From positions 186,001 to 250,000 of the forward strand of contig NZ_VDES01000001.1 of the NCBI RefSeq assembly GCF_013607875.1: DNA of 64,000 nucleotides, read 5' to 3'. Both the position numbers and the translations under genes were made by a program. The notes under the pieces were generated by a model, which was not told where the DNA came from, did no database searches, and worked only from the letters and a program-made list of their open reading frames with translations. Shown piece after piece: positions 41,635-51,810 of the stretch. Position 1 is the first letter of the stretch. Every line of letters begins with the position of its first letter. This DNA is from Blastomonas ursincola (GTDB lineage Bacteria; Pseudomonadota; Alphaproteobacteria; Sphingomonadales; Sphingomonadaceae).

Positions 41635-42371
41635 GCATGAACGACGCAGAGCTTGCCGCGCAACTGGCGCAAGCTGCCGGGCAGACGCTGCTGGCGGTAC
41701 GGATGTCGAGCGGGCTGGAAGGCCAATCGCTCGGCAAGGCGGGTGATGCTGCCGCCAATGCCTTTCTGTGCGAGGCGCTACGCCGCGAACGTCCGGACGA
41801 CGGGCTGCTGAGCGAGGAAGAAAAGGACAATCCCGCACGGCTGAGCAAGAGCCGCGTTTGGATCGTCGATCCGGTCGACGGCACGCGCGAATTTGGCGAG
41901 GCGCGCTGCGACTGGGCGGTGCATGTCGCACTGGCGATCGACGGCGTCGCCACGATCGGCGCAGTGGCCTTGCCCGGGCTCGATCTGGTGCTTCGGTCCG
42001 ACCAGCCGCAGCCCCTGCCACCCGGCGCGCCGATCCCGCGCATGTTGGTGAGCCGATCGCGCCCGGCCAGGGAAGCACTGGCGGTGGCGGAAATCCTTGG
42101 AGCAGAGCTGGTGCCTATGGGCAGCGCCGGCGCCAAGGCGATGGCCGTGGTGCGTGGCGATGCGGAGATTTATCTGCACACCGGCGGGCAATATGAATGG
42201 GACAGTTGCGCGCCGGTTGCTGTCGCTGCGGCGCACGGTCTGCACGTCAGCCGCGCTGATGGCGCGCCGTTGGTCTATAATCAGCCGGATACCTACATGC
42301 CCGACCTGCTGATCTGCCGTCCCGAATGGGCCGAGCGGGTGCTGACGGCGATGCGTTCGCTTGCTGACTGA
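41631..42371 (+). CDS. cysQ: 3'(2'),5'-bisphosphate nucleotidase
   Basis: A 246-residue inositol monophosphatase-family phosphatase. The metal-binding motifs are present: LLSEEEKD, the [12 protein letters not shown] signature and WDSCAP. In a cys operon it would hydrolyse PAP left from PAPS use. The ATG overlaps the cysNC stop (ATGA). Members of the family also dephosphorylate inositol phosphate, but the operon makes CysQ the best call. Confidence 0.88.
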   Translation: MSMNDAELAAQLAQAAGQTLLAVRMSSGLEGQSLGKAGDAAANAFLCEALRRERPDDGLLSEEEKDNPARLSKSRVWIVDPVDGTREFGEARCDWAVHVALAIDGVATIGAVALPGLDLVLRSDQPQPLPPGAPIPRMLVSRSRPAREALAVAEILGAELVPMGSAGAKAMAVVRGDAEIYLHTGGQYEWDSCAPVAVAAAHGLHVSRADGAPLVYNQPDTYMPDLLICRPEWAERVLTAMRSLAD

Positions 42372-42390
42372 CCTTCAGGCTGGCTGGCCG

Positions 42391-43170
42391 TCAAGCGGGC
42401 TGAGGATTGCCGAGCAGATTATAGGGATCGATGCCACGCGCGCGCAGCCGCTCGTGCGCCAGGGCGTAATATCGCGGTTCATCTATGTTCAGCCGCTTGC
42501 GCGCTGCAACCAGCGGCTCGGCAAGCAGCGAGAGCATCGACTGCTCCGCGATGCGCGGACACGCCTTGCCCAGCCTCTTGGCTTCCCCGACAGCCTTCAG
42601 CACCGGCGCATCGCTGCGGACGGTCCGCGTGATGTTGAGCGCAGCCATATAGGCGATGAAGATATTGCCCGGCGACGGGTTCTGGCCATAGGTGAACGCC
42701 AGCACCGAGGCCTCGCCCAGCGCGTCGCGGCCATAGCCGGTGAGAACGTGCAATAGATCATGCGTGTCGCGCAGCCGGTTGACATACCATTCGACCATGT
42801 CGCCATAGCGGCGGTTGCCCTGGAACCGGTCATATTCCGCGACCAGCCCGGCAGCGGACAGCCCTTCGCGCTCCATGAAATCGACATAGGCATGCGCGAC
42901 GCTGCCCTTGGGCATCGCACGCAACCGGGCGTGATCGTCAAGAATGTCGGGCAGATAAGGTTCTGTCATCCGTAGCTGCCGCCCGAAATCGCTGTACACG
43001 AAGGCGCGGATCTCATCGACCAGCTTCAGCCGCGGCAGGCACTGGAAGATGTGGAAGACCTGCTCGGTATCTTCCTTGTCCGCAATCAGTTTGCGAAAAT
43101 GGTGCATGGCCCGGAACGGGCGGAACTTGGGCACGGGCCGCTCGGGATGACGGAATATCGGCTCGGACAT
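42391..43170 (-). CDS. Coq4-family ubiquinone biosynthesis protein
   Basis: A 259-residue protein with the Coq4 metal-binding motif (RLRDTHDLLHVLTGYGRD, His-Asp-x-x-His) and further Coq4 segments (FGRQLRMTEPYLPDIL, VAHAYVDFMEREGLS). Coq4 proteins take part in ubiquinone synthesis; the yeast protein has been linked to ring C1 decarboxylation. The ATG at 43170 has GAAAGG seven bases upstream; an earlier in-frame start would add 23 basic residues. It is convergent with cysQ, leaving 19 bases between them. Confidence 0.85.
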   Translation of the reverse strand: MSEPIFRHPERPVPKFRPFRAMHHFRKLIADKEDTEQVFHIFQCLPRLKLVDEIRAFVYSDFGRQLRMTEPYLPDILDDHARLRAMPKGSVAHAYVDFMEREGLSAAGLVAEYDRFQGNRRYGDMVEWYVNRLRDTHDLLHVLTGYGRDALGEASVLAFTYGQNPSPGNIFIAYMAALNITRTVRSDAPVLKAVGEAKRLGKACPRIAEQSMLSLLAEPLVAARKRLNIDEPRYYALAHERLRARGIDPYNLLGNPQPA

Positions 43171-43260
43171 GGTCAACCTTTCTCGCCCTCTCACTGACAA
43201 TCGTGTCAATAGCATGCGGCGCAAAGGTTGAAAAGTCATGTCATCGCCGGTGACACATCA

Positions 43261-43440
43261 TCAGAAGTCGATCGCGATGCCCTTGTGCTCCCAGTCGCCG
43301 AAACGGGTCGGGCCCTTGGCCGCCTCCTCGGCATCACTCTCGGCAATCGGCTGCGGCACCGGCACCGGCGGCGATTTGCCCCAATGCGCGGGCGGCTTGA
43401 CATGGTCGGGGCGGCGCGTCGCGCGGGGGGTATCTGGCAT
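43261..43440 (-). CDS. DUF1674 / SDHAF4-like protein
   Basis: A 59-residue protein ending GPTRFGDWEHKGIAIDF, the conserved C-terminus of DUF1674 (succinate dehydrogenase assembly factor 4 family), preceded by a proline-rich variable part. In mitochondria the homologue protects and helps assemble flavinylated SDH subunit A. The ATG at 43440 follows AAGGGA by six bases; a start at 43491 would add 17 residues. Confidence 0.8.
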   Translation of the reverse strand: MPDTPRATRRPDHVKPPAHWGKSPPVPVPQPIAESDAEEAAKGPTRFGDWEHKGIAIDF

Positions 43441-43578
43441 GCTGCGTCCCTTGGGCTGGGCCGGCCGATCAATTGAAAACCGGCGCGGCATTCCTACATT
43501 TCATTCGGGCATATGGGGCGTGCCGAGCGCGATGTGAAGCGCCGGGCATGCAATGTCAGACAAGGATTTTGAACCGAG

Positions 43579-44454
43579 ATGAACGGATTGAAGACCACCA
43601 TGCTGCTGGCAGCGCTCACCGCGCTGTTCATGGCTCTGGGCTATACGCTGGGTGGATCGGGCGGCGCGGTCATCGCACTGCTGTTTGCTGCCGGCATGAA
43701 CCTGTTCACCTTCTGGAACGCCGACAAGATCGTGCTCAAGATGCACAATGCGGTCGAGGTGAGCGCTGAGAGCCACCCGGATTTCTACAATCTGGTCGCG
43801 CGGTTGGCGCAGCGCGGCGGTCTGCCGATGCCGCGGGTCTATGTCATCGATCAGGCCGCGCCCAACGCCTTCGCGACGGGCCGCAATCCCGAGAATGCTG
43901 CCGTGGCTGCGACCACGGGCCTGCTGCAGATGCTGAGCCGCGACGAGATCGAAGGCGTGATGGCGCACGAACTGGCGCATGTGAAGAACCGCGACACGCT
44001 GATCATGACCATGGTCGCGACGATCGCGGGTGCCGTGTCGATGCTCGCCAATTTCGGGTTGTTCTTCCGCGACGACAATCGCAACCCCTGGGCGGCGATG
44101 CTGGCGGTGTTCGTCGCGCCCTTTGCCGCGATGATCGTGCAGATGGCGATCAGCCGAACGCGCGAATTCGGCGCGGACCGCGGTGGTGCGGAGATCAGCG
44201 GCAAGCCGCTCGCGCTGGCATCGGCGCTGGCCCGCATCTCGAACCAGGCGCAGCGGATTCCCAATCCGGTGGTCGAGCGCAACCCGGCCGCTGCGCAGCT
44301 GTACATCGTGCCCTCGGGCGTGCGCGCGCTGTTCTCGACGCATCCCGATACCGGCGACCGCATCGCCGCGTTGGAGGCGATCGCCCGCGAACAAGGCAGC
44401 GCCCCGCCCCCTCCGCGCCGCGGCAGCGCGCTCGATCCGCTCGGACGGGGGTGA
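43579..44454 (+). CDS. htpX: HtpX-family membrane metalloprotease
   Basis: A 291-residue M48 peptidase with two N-terminal hydrophobic helices, the zinc motif HELAH near residue 130 ([19 protein letters not shown]), two further helices and the downstream Glu in [13 protein letters not shown]. HtpX degrades damaged membrane proteins in the inner membrane. The Pro-rich, charged tail ([18 protein letters not shown]) is usual in alphaproteobacteria. It is followed by the dispersed repeat. Confidence 0.93.
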   Translation: MNGLKTTMLLAALTALFMALGYTLGGSGGAVIALLFAAGMNLFTFWNADKIVLKMHNAVEVSAESHPDFYNLVARLAQRGGLPMPRVYVIDQAAPNAFATGRNPENAAVAATTGLLQMLSRDEIEGVMAHELAHVKNRDTLIMTMVATIAGAVSMLANFGLFFRDDNRNPWAAMLAVFVAPFAAMIVQMAISRTREFGADRGGAEISGKPLALASALARISNQAQRIPNPVVERNPAAAQLYIVPSGVRALFSTHPDTGDRIAALEAIAREQGSAPPPPRRGSALDPLGRG

Positions 44455-44462
44455 GCTTTGTT

Positions 44463-44669
44463 CTCCCCTCCCGCGCGCGGGAGGAGAGATCAATAGTCCG
44501 TTCAAAATCCTCCTCGAGCTTGTCTCGGGGAGGGGGACCGCCGACCGCAGGTCGGGGGCGGAGGGGAAGCGGGATAGCTCTATCGCTCAGGCAGTGTAAG
44601 AACCCGCTGCCCCTCCACCACCCGCTGCGCGGGCGGTCCCCCTCTCCCAGCAAGCTGTGGGAGGATTTG
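44463..44669. repeat. Dispersed GC-rich structured repeat, copy A
   Basis: About 207 bases between htpX and rsmB, highly similar to 58468-58677. It starts with a hairpin (TCCCGCGCGCGGGA), then GAGCTTGTCTCGGGGAGGGG; the inner flanks GGGGACCGCC and GGCGGTCCCC are inverted, and it ends AGCAAGCTGTGG. No coding potential. It occupies nearly the whole intergenic gap. Confidence 0.85.
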
Positions 44670-44701
44670 ATTTGTTCAGCGTGTCAGCCTAACGCCCGCG
44701 C

Positions 44702-45988
44702 ATGAACAACCGTCCCTCCGCCGCCGACGAGACTCCCGGCCTTCCTGCCCGCCGTGCCGCGCTCAAGATGCTTGATGCGGTGATGCGCCGCGGGGAGTCG
44801 CTTGATGTCGCGCAGCATGCGGCCTGTCAGGGGATCGAGGATCGGTCCGACCGCGCACTTGCCATGGCGATCGCGGGCGAGGTGCTCCGCCATTTGCCGG
44901 GACTGGACCTGCTGATCGACAGCATGACGCGGCTGCCGCTCGCCGACGATGCCAAGGCGCGGATGGTGCTGCGGATCATGCTCGCGCAGACGCTGGCGCT
45001 CGAAACTCCGCCGCATGCGACGATCGCGACCGCGCTGCCGCTGCTGCAGGGCGGCCCGCGCAAGCTGGCACATGGCGTGTTCGGCAGCCTGATGCGCGCA
45101 GGCGTTGCCCTGCCCGCGCCCGAGCTGCCGCCCGCCACCGCCAACCGCTGGACCGCCTTATGGGGCGAGACGATGGCCGAAGCCGCAAGCGCTGCGCTGG
45201 GCAGCCCTCCGCCACTCGACCTCAGCCTCGCCGACGCCTCCGCGACTGCCACCACCGCCGCGCAGCTTGGCGGCGTCTCGCTCGCGCCTGGCCATGTCCG
45301 CCTGCCCCGCGCGGGCGCGATCGAGCAGATCGACGGGTTCGAATCGGGCGACTGGTGGGTGCAGGACCTCGCCGCCAGCCTGCCGGCGCGATTGCTTGGC
45401 GCAGGCCAGGGCCGCAGCGTGCTCGATCTGTGCGCGGCACCGGGCGGCAAGACGATGCAGCTCGCCGCCGCCGGTTGGCAGGTGACCGCACTCGACAATT
45501 CGGAAAAGCGGTTGAAGCGCCTGCGCCAGAATCTCAAGCGCACGGGGCTGGATGCGGCGACGATTACCGACAATCTGCTCGAATGGCGGCCCGACGAGCA
45601 GGCTGACGCCGTGCTGCTCGACGCGCCGTGCAGCGCCACCGGCATTTTCCGCCGCCATCCTGACGTGCTCTATCGCATCGGCGCGCGCCATATCGAGGAC
45701 CGCGCGGAGCAGCAGGCGCTGCTGCTGGAACGGGCATCGAACTGGGTGAAGCCCGGCGGCGTTCTCGTCTATGCGGTCTGCTCGCTCGAAAGGGCCGAGG
45801 GCGAGGATGTAATTTCCCGGTTCCTTGCAGATGACAGCCGTTACACGATCGACCCCATTGTCGCCGATGAGCTTCCCTCTGGCATCGCCCCCGATGCGCT
45901 GGGCCAGGTGCGCACCCTGCCCGGCATGCTGGCGGACGCGGGCGGGCTCGACGGCTTTTTCATGGCCCGATTGCGCCACCAGGCCTGA
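44702..45988 (+). CDS. rsmB: RsmB-family 16S rRNA cytosine-5 methyltransferase
   Basis: A 428-residue protein: an N-terminal NusB-like helical domain (about residues 15-140), then a SAM-dependent m5C methyltransferase domain with LDLCAAPGGKTMQLA, LDAPCSATG (first catalytic-site Cys) and YAVCSLERAEGE (nucleophile Cys near residue 360). It methylates 16S rRNA by family analogy (C967 in E. coli). ATG 44702 follows the repeat closely. It precedes rpe. Confidence 0.9.
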   Translation: MNNRPSAADETPGLPARRAALKMLDAVMRRGESLDVAQHAACQGIEDRSDRALAMAIAGEVLRHLPGLDLLIDSMTRLPLADDAKARMVLRIMLAQTLALETPPHATIATALPLLQGGPRKLAHGVFGSLMRAGVALPAPELPPATANRWTALWGETMAEAASAALGSPPPLDLSLADASATATTAAQLGGVSLAPGHVRLPRAGAIEQIDGFESGDWWVQDLAASLPARLLGAGQGRSVLDLCAAPGGKTMQLAAAGWQVTALDNSEKRLKRLRQNLKRTGLDAATITDNLLEWRPDEQADAVLLDAPCSATGIFRRHPDVLYRIGARHIEDRAEQQALLLERASNWVKPGGVLVYAVCSLERAEGEDVISRFLADDSRYTIDPIVADELPSGIAPDALGQVRTLPGMLADAGGLDGFFMARLRHQA

Positions 45989-46073
45989 CTGTCCGGCTCT
46001 GGGCCAAATCATGTGGAAAAGCGCCGCAAAGCGCCTTGCTCCACAAGATGTTGAGGTTTAAGCGGCTAGGCCT

Positions 46074-46736
46074 ATGCCGCAGCCCCCATTGATAGCTCCG
46101 TCGATCCTGTCCGCCGATTTCGCGCGTCTGGGCGAGGAAGTGCGCGCGATCGACTCGGCGGGCGCGGACTGGATTCATATCGACGTGATGGACGGGCATT
46201 TCGTGCCCAATATCACCATCGGCCCGGCGGTGGTGAAGGCGCTGCGTCCGCACACGGCCAAGCCCTTCGACGTGCATCTGATGATCTCGCCGGTCGACCA
46301 ATATGTGCAGGCGTTCGCCGATGCCGGCGCGGACATCATCACCGTGCACCCCGAGGCGGGGCCGCATGTCCACCGCACGGTCCAGCTCATCAAGTCGCTG
46401 GGCAAGAAGGCGGGCGTGGTGCTCAACCCCGCGACCCCGGCCAAGATGCTCGACTATCTGATCGACGAAGTCGACCTCGTGCTGGTGATGAGCGTCAATC
46501 CCGGCTTTGGCGGGCAGAGCTTCATCTCCAGCCAGCTGCGCAAGATCGAGGCGATCGCGAAGATGATCGCAAAATCGGGCCGCGCGATCGATCTGGAGGT
46601 CGATGGCGGCATCGACACCATCACCGCGCCCCAGGCCGTGAATGCCGGAGCCAATGTGCTGGTCGCGGGCACGGCGAGCTTCAAGGGCGGAGCGGACCGG
46701 TACGCCGCCAATATCCGGGAGCTGAAGGGCCAATGA
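46074..46736 (+). CDS. rpe: Ribulose-phosphate 3-epimerase
   Basis: A 220-residue TIM-barrel enzyme with [15 protein letters not shown], the metal-site segment [34 protein letters not shown] and VDGGI. It interconverts ribulose-5-phosphate and xylulose-5-phosphate. Its stop overlaps the heparinase-like gene start (ATGA), a gene order that appears to be housekeeping rather than part of the sugar islands. Confidence 0.95.
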   Translation: MPQPPLIAPSILSADFARLGEEVRAIDSAGADWIHIDVMDGHFVPNITIGPAVVKALRPHTAKPFDVHLMISPVDQYVQAFADAGADIITVHPEAGPHVHRTVQLIKSLGKKAGVVLNPATPAKMLDYLIDEVDLVLVMSVNPGFGGQSFISSQLRKIEAIAKMIAKSGRAIDLEVDGGIDTITAPQAVNAGANVLVAGTASFKGGADRYAANIRELKGQ

Positions 46737-48583
46737 GCGATGTCCTGTCCGAGAGCCGCCGGACAGGCGCCCGTGCAGCCCAGGCCAGCGAGGACGAACG
46801 CCGCCTGCCGTTGATTGGCGCGGACCTCGAATCCCGCCCGGACCTGATCGAGGAAAGCCCGCAATCGGCGCGCAAGCAGCTCGTGCGGGTGGAAAACGAT
46901 CGTGGCCTTTCGCTCACTGAAAGCCTGGTGCACTATTTCTATCGGATGACCTGGCGCACGCCGCTGCACAAGCTGCGGCTCAAGGGTCGCTCGCCGCTGC
47001 GGCTGCTGGCCGCGCCCGACGATCCGTTCCCGGGCGATGCGCGGCGCGGCAAGGCCATTCGCGCCGGCTTCTTTCAGGTTGCGGGCCAGCGGATCGAATT
47101 TGCCAAGCTCAACTTCGCGACGCTCCAGGCGCCGCCCGAGGCGCTCGATTACATTCACAGCTTTGCCTGGCTGCGCGATCTGGCCGCAGCGGCACCGCGC
47201 GAAACCTGCGTGCCGATCGCCGAGAAGCTGGTCGACCAGTGGCTTGATGCCAATCTCGAGACGGTCGCCGATCCCGCCTGGCGTGCCGATCTGGCCGCTC
47301 GCCGCATGCTCAATTGCGCCGCACATGCGCCGCTGATCCTGTCGAGCAGTGATCTTGTCTATCGCTCGCGGGTGCTGCGCAATTTCGCCAGCACGGCGCG
47401 GCATCTCGACCATGTTGCCGACAAGGCGCCGGAAGGCCTCGCACGGGTCACGGCCTGGGCCGGCGTGGTCGGTGCCGCACTGCTGCTGCCCGATGGCGAG
47501 CCGCGCCGCATTTTCGGTGAGGCCGGGCTCAAGCGCGCGATCGAAGGGTTCATGGGCGAGGATGGCGGTGCGCTGTCACGCTCGCCGCTGGCGCAGATCG
47601 AAGCGATCACGGTGCTGTCCATGCTGCGCGCGGTCTATGCTGCACGCGGCGAGCTGCTTTCGCCGATTGTCGAACTGGCGCTGAGCCGCGCGGTGCCGGC
47701 GTTGCAGGGATTGACCCACCACGACGGAAGCCTGGGCAGCTGGCAGGGCGCGCCGGGCATTTCTGCCGAGACCATGTCCACGCTGATCCGCGCAAGCGGC
47801 ATCCGCGCGCGGCCTCTGCGCGATGCGCGGCACTGGGGCTATCAGCGCGTCCCCGCTGGGCGCACGGTGGTGCTGGTCGACGCCGGGACCCCCGCCATGG
47901 CGCGGCACGCGGTAATGGGCTGCGCTTCCACGCTCGCCTTCGAGATGAGCCACGGCCCGTATCGGCTGATCGTCAATTGCGGCGGCGCGAGCGCGATTGC
48001 CCCCGACATGCCGCCCGAGCTTGCCAAGGGGCTGCGCGCCACGGCCGCGCATTCGACCCTGTGCCTCGACGATACCAACAGCACCTCGGTGCTGGCCAAA
48101 GGTCAGCTCGGCAAGGGCGTGGGTCTGGTCGAGCTCGACCGGCGCGACAGCGATGATGCCGCGCGGCTCGACATGACGCATGACGGCTATGCCAAGCGCT
48201 ATGGCCTGATCCACCGCCGCCTGCTCGTGCTGCGCAGCGACGGCCGCGAATTGCGCGGCGAGGACGTGCTGCTGCCCGCCGCCAAGAGCGGTTTCGGGCG
48301 TGGCTTCGGCCGTCAGAAACAGGGCGATGTGCCCTTTGCGATCCGCTTCCACCTGGGCGTGGACGTCGAGGCGCATCTGGCGACCGATGGCTGGGGCGTG
48401 TTCTTGCGCGTCGCCGATGGATCGCTCTGGCAGTTCCGCTCTGCCGCCAGCAAGGTAACGCTCGAGGAAAGCCTCTGGGTGGACGAAAACGGGCAGATCA
48501 GGCCCAGCCAGCAGATTGTTCTCACCGGCACCGCGTCAGCGGGCGGCGGCAATTACGGCTGGCTCATCAAGCATATGGGATAA
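46733..48583 (+). CDS. Heparinase II/III-like protein
   Basis: A 616-residue protein with an N-terminal (alpha/alpha) toroid-like region and a C-terminal beta-sandwich of the heparinase II/III family ([67 protein letters not shown]). No signal peptide is evident, so a role in extracellular glycan degradation is unlikely. It is coupled to rpe and precedes purH; a cytoplasmic or envelope-related function is possible. Catalytic residues cannot be assigned from sequence alone. Confidence 0.78.
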   Translation: MSDVLSESRRTGARAAQASEDERRLPLIGADLESRPDLIEESPQSARKQLVRVENDRGLSLTESLVHYFYRMTWRTPLHKLRLKGRSPLRLLAAPDDPFPGDARRGKAIRAGFFQVAGQRIEFAKLNFATLQAPPEALDYIHSFAWLRDLAAAAPRETCVPIAEKLVDQWLDANLETVADPAWRADLAARRMLNCAAHAPLILSSSDLVYRSRVLRNFASTARHLDHVADKAPEGLARVTAWAGVVGAALLLPDGEPRRIFGEAGLKRAIEGFMGEDGGALSRSPLAQIEAITVLSMLRAVYAARGELLSPIVELALSRAVPALQGLTHHDGSLGSWQGAPGISAETMSTLIRASGIRARPLRDARHWGYQRVPAGRTVVLVDAGTPAMARHAVMGCASTLAFEMSHGPYRLIVNCGGASAIAPDMPPELAKGLRATAAHSTLCLDDTNSTSVLAKGQLGKGVGLVELDRRDSDDAARLDMTHDGYAKRYGLIHRRLLVLRSDGRELRGEDVLLPAAKSGFGRGFGRQKQGDVPFAIRFHLGVDVEAHLATDGWGVFLRVADGSLWQFRSAASKVTLEESLWVDENGQIRPSQQIVLTGTASAGGGNYGWLIKHMG

Positions 48584-48587
48584 TCAC

Positions 48588-50177
48588 GTGACCGACATTG
48601 CGATCAAGCGCGCGCTGCTTTCCGTCTCCGACAAAAGTGGCCTGGCCGAACTCGGCGCCACTCTGGCGGCGCATGGGGTGGAGCTGATTTCCACCGGCGG
48701 CACCGTCAAGGCGCTGCGCGATGCAGGCCTTGCGGTGCGCGACATTTCCGAGATCACCGACTTTCCCGAGATGATGGACGGTCGCGTCAAGACGCTGCAC
48801 CCGATGGTGCATGGCGGGCTGCTCGCGGTGCGCGACAATGCAGAGCATGTCGCGGCGATGGAAGCGCACGGCATCGGCGCGATCGATCTGGTCGTCGTGA
48901 ACCTCTATCCCTTCGCCGCCACGGTGGCCAAGGGGGCGGATCGAGACGAGATCATCGAGAATATCGATATCGGCGGGCCCAGCATGGTGCGCTCTGCCGC
49001 CAAGAACCACGCCTTCGTCACGATCGTCACCGACCCCGCCGATTATGCGACGCTGGCGCAGGAGATGCAGGCGAGCGGCGGCGCGACGACGCTTGCCTTC
49101 CGCCGCAAGCTGGCGGCCAAGGCCTATGCCGCGACGGCCGAATATGACGCGATGATCGCCAGCTGGTTTGCCTTTGCCGACCAGGGCGAGATGTATCCGG
49201 AAAAGCTCTCGGTCCCGTTCCGCAAGGGCCAGGCGCTGCGCTATGGCGAGAACCCGCACCAGAGCGCGGCTCTCTATCTGCCCGCCTTCGCGCCGGGCGG
49301 GTCGCTCGCCGATCATCGCCAGGTCCAGGGCAAGGAGCTGAGCTTCAACAATCTCAACGATGCCGATGCGGCGCTCGAACTCGTCGCCGAATTCCGCGAC
49401 GGCCTGCCGACCGTGGTCATCGTCAAGCACGCCAATCCGTGCGGCGTGGCGAGCGGCGACGATCTGGTCAGCGCCTACAAGGCAGCGCTGCAATGCGACA
49501 GCGTGTCGGCCTTTGGCGGCATCATCGCCGTCAATCGTCCGCTCGACGGCCCGACCGCCGAGGCGATCAGCGACATCTTCACCGAAGTCGTCTGCGCGCC
49601 CGATGCCGATGATGCGGCCAAGGCGGTGTTCGCCAAGAAGAAGAACCTGCGCCTGATCCTGACCGGCGATCTGTGGGACCCCGCGCGCGGCGGCATCGCG
49701 CTGCGCACGATCGCGGGCGGCGCGCTGCTGCAGTCGCGCGACAATGGCCGCATCGCGCGCGAAGACCTGAAGGTTGTAACCAAGCGCGCGCCGACCGAGC
49801 AGGAACTGACCGACTGCCTGTTCGCCTGGACCGTCGCCAAGCACGTCAAGTCGAACGCGATCGTCTATGCCAAGGACGGCGCGACCGCCGGGATCGGCGC
49901 GGGCCAGATGAACCGCCGCGATTCCGCGCGCATCGCCGCTGCCAAGGCGCGCGAGGCGGCGGAAACCTATGGCTGGGCAGAGCCGCGCACCGTCGGCTCG
50001 TCGGTCGCCTCGGACGCGTTCTTCCCGTTTGCCGACGGCCTGCTGGCGGCAGTCGAGGCGGGCGCGACGGCGGTGATCCAGCCGGGCGGATCTGTGCGCG
50101 ACGATGAGGTGATCGCCGCTGCCGACGAGGCCGGCCTGGCTATGGTGTTCACCGGCATGCGCCACTTCCGCCACTGA
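48588..50177 (+). CDS. purH: Bifunctional AICAR transformylase / IMP cyclohydrolase
   Basis: A 529-residue protein. The N-terminal MGS-like IMP cyclohydrolase domain ([44 protein letters not shown]) is followed by the AICAR transformylase domain with [27 protein letters not shown] and the catalytic Lys-His in [13 protein letters not shown]. It performs the last two steps of IMP synthesis. The GTG at 48588, four bases after the previous stop, was chosen because the family begins here. Confidence 0.95.
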   Translation: MTDIAIKRALLSVSDKSGLAELGATLAAHGVELISTGGTVKALRDAGLAVRDISEITDFPEMMDGRVKTLHPMVHGGLLAVRDNAEHVAAMEAHGIGAIDLVVVNLYPFAATVAKGADRDEIIENIDIGGPSMVRSAAKNHAFVTIVTDPADYATLAQEMQASGGATTLAFRRKLAAKAYAATAEYDAMIASWFAFADQGEMYPEKLSVPFRKGQALRYGENPHQSAALYLPAFAPGGSLADHRQVQGKELSFNNLNDADAALELVAEFRDGLPTVVIVKHANPCGVASGDDLVSAYKAALQCDSVSAFGGIIAVNRPLDGPTAEAISDIFTEVVCAPDADDAAKAVFAKKKNLRLILTGDLWDPARGGIALRTIAGGALLQSRDNGRIAREDLKVVTKRAPTEQELTDCLFAWTVAKHVKSNAIVYAKDGATAGIGAGQMNRRDSARIAAAKAREAAETYGWAEPRTVGSSVASDAFFPFADGLLAAVEAGATAVIQPGGSVRDDEVIAAADEAGLAMVFTGMRHFRH

Positions 50178-50184
50178 TCAGGCG

Positions 50185-50213
50185 CGCCCGGTGGAGCTCA
50201 GCTCTGCCGGGCG
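50185..50213. terminator. Hairpin between convergent purH and trmH
   Basis: CGCCCGG and CCGGGCG pair exactly around a loop containing GAGCTCAGCTC. It overlaps the trmH stop codon and lies 8 bases after purH. There is no T-run, so it may act with Rho. Confidence 0.45.
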
Positions 50214-51004
50214 AGCACCTCATAGGCCATGACCGCGGCGGCGACGGCGGCGTTCAGGCTGTCCGCCTTGCCTAGCATCGGGATCTTCACCAACAGGTCG
50301 CACTCCGCCTCATAGGCGGGCGGAAGCCCCTGCGCCTCGTTGCCGATCAGCAGGAAGCACGGGGCAGCGTAATCCGCGCCGCGATAGTCGGAACTGGTGT
50401 TGAGGCTTGTGCCGACGAGCTGACCCGGCCCGGTGCGCAGCCAGCGCAGGAAATCGCCCCATTCGGCCTGCGCCACCGGAACGGTGAACACCGCGCCCAT
50501 GCTCGCGCGCACCGCCTCGACCGAGAACGGATCGACGCACTGATCGACCAGGATCAGCCCGCCCGCGCCCACCGCATCGCAGGTGCGCAGCATGGTGCCC
50601 AGATTTCCCGGATCGCGCATCGACTGCGCCACCAGCCAGATGCCCGAGCGATCGCGGTCCAGCGCATCGAGCGAGGTCGGCAGGTCTTCAAATACACCCA
50701 AAACCGTCTGCGGGTTGTCCTTACCGCTGATCTTGGAGAGGATGTCGGTCGTCGTCTCGTAGATCGTGCCGCCGCGCGCAGCCACGGCCACTTCGAGCGC
50801 ATCGATGAGCGGATGCGGATCGCGCTGCTGGCCCAGCCACAGCGCTTCTGGAACGATCCCCGCCTCGCGCGCTTCGGTGAGCAAGCGCAGGCCCTCGGCG
50901 AGGAAACGTCCCTCGCGCTTGCGATGCTTCTTTTCGCGCAAAGACCGCGCGGCCTTGACCGCGGGATTGGAAAAACCGGTGATGAGCAGACGGTTGGGTG
51001 TCAT
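50198..51004 (-). CDS. TrmH-family RNA 2'-O-methyltransferase
   Basis: A 268-residue SPOUT methyltransferase. An N-terminal L30e-like substrate-binding part (SLREKKHRKREGRFLAEGLRLLTEA) precedes the knotted domain with RDPGNLGTMLRTCDAVGAGGLILV, LIGNEAQGLPPAYEAECDLLVKIPM and SLNAAVAAAVMAYEVL. It methylates rRNA or tRNA ribose; the target cannot be read from sequence. The ATG at 51004 was preferred over one 9 bases upstream. It is on the same strand as ptsH, 21 bases downstream of it. Confidence 0.87.
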   Translation of the reverse strand: MTPNRLLITGFSNPAVKAARSLREKKHRKREGRFLAEGLRLLTEAREAGIVPEALWLGQQRDPHPLIDALEVAVAARGGTIYETTTDILSKISGKDNPQTVLGVFEDLPTSLDALDRDRSGIWLVAQSMRDPGNLGTMLRTCDAVGAGGLILVDQCVDPFSVEAVRASMGAVFTVPVAQAEWGDFLRWLRTGPGQLVGTSLNTSSDYRGADYAAPCFLLIGNEAQGLPPAYEAECDLLVKIPMLGKADSLNAAVAAAVMAYEVLARQS

Positions 51005-51025
51005 GGCGCACACAGGGGCCGAGGA

Positions 51026-51298
51026 TCAATCCTCGCCGAAACCGTCCATGACCAGGCCGACGAGCTTCTTAAGCGCAGCCTCTTCGCCCTCGCCCTCGAC
51101 GCGGATGGTGATGCTGTCGCCGCGCGCGGCACCCAGCATCATCAGCCCCATGATCGAGCTGCCGGTGACCTCGTTGTCGTCCTTGCTGACATGCACCTTC
51201 ACCGTTTCGGGCAGGCGCGCGACGGCCGCGACGAACTTGGCGCTCGCCCGGGCGTGCAGGCCACGCTGGTTGGTGATCTGCACGGTCTGCTCGCTCAT
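51026..51298 (-). CDS. ptsH: HPr phosphocarrier protein (PTS)
   Basis: A 90-residue HPr with His15 in GLHARA, the phospho-acceptor for enzyme I, and a regulatory Ser at position 48 in SSIMGLM, the target of HPr kinase. Together with the EIIA-Man protein and HPr kinase it forms a regulatory, non-transporting PTS branch typical of alphaproteobacteria. Its ATG overlaps the EIIA stop (ATGA). Confidence 0.94.
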   Translation of the reverse strand: MSEQTVQITNQRGLHARASAKFVAAVARLPETVKVHVSKDDNEVTGSSIMGLMMLGAARGDSITIRVEGEGEEAALKKLVGLVMDGFGED

Positions 51299-51705
51299 TG
51301 CGCGCTTTCCTGGCCGAGCAGGTCGGAGGCGACGCTGATATATTTCTGCCCGGCATCGCGCGCAGCGGCGACCGCATCGCGCACGTTCATCGAGCGGCGT
51401 GCGCCCTCGAGACGGATCAGCATCGGCAGGTTGACCCCTGCGATCACCTCGACCCGCCCCGCTTCGAGCAGCGAGATGGCAAGGTTCGACGGCGTGCCGC
51501 CGAACAGATCGGTCAGCACGATCACGCCCTTGCCGGTATCGACCCTGGCGATCGCGGCGGCGATATCTGCACGCCGCTGTTCCATGTCATCATTGGGGCC
51601 GATATCGATGGTTTCGATATGCTGCTGCTTGCCCACCACATGTTCCATCGCGACCAGAAATTCCTGCGCGAGCCGTCCATGGGTGACGAGAATAAGACCG
51701 ATCAT
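51295..51705 (-). CDS. PTS EIIA component, mannose-family
   Basis: A 136-residue EIIA-Man domain (LILVTHGRLAQEFLVAMEHVVG; the expected phosphorylated His is residue 9), with GVIVLTDLFGGTPSNLAISL. No EIIB/C/D transporter subunits lie nearby, so it is regulatory. It is translationally coupled to ptsH and downstream of rapZ with a gap of 105 bases. Confidence 0.92.
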   Translation of the reverse strand: MIGLILVTHGRLAQEFLVAMEHVVGKQQHIETIDIGPNDDMEQRRADIAAAIARVDTGKGVIVLTDLFGGTPSNLAISLLEAGRVEVIAGVNLPMLIRLEGARRSMNVRDAVAAARDAGQKYISVASDLLGQESAQ

Positions 51706-51810
51706 GGGGGATGTTTATACCAGTTTCTGTAGCTTGAAGTCTCTATTGCCGACGTCTGTCCCTGACCCGCGCCAGTTTCAGCGATCTCTCCCCTGCCCGG
51801 CGCGCTGCCT

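Noticed and set aside
46733-48583. Heparinase-like protein as part of a polysaccharide utilisation locus
   Set aside because: No signal peptide, no operator, and it sits in a housekeeping string (rsmB, rpe, purH).
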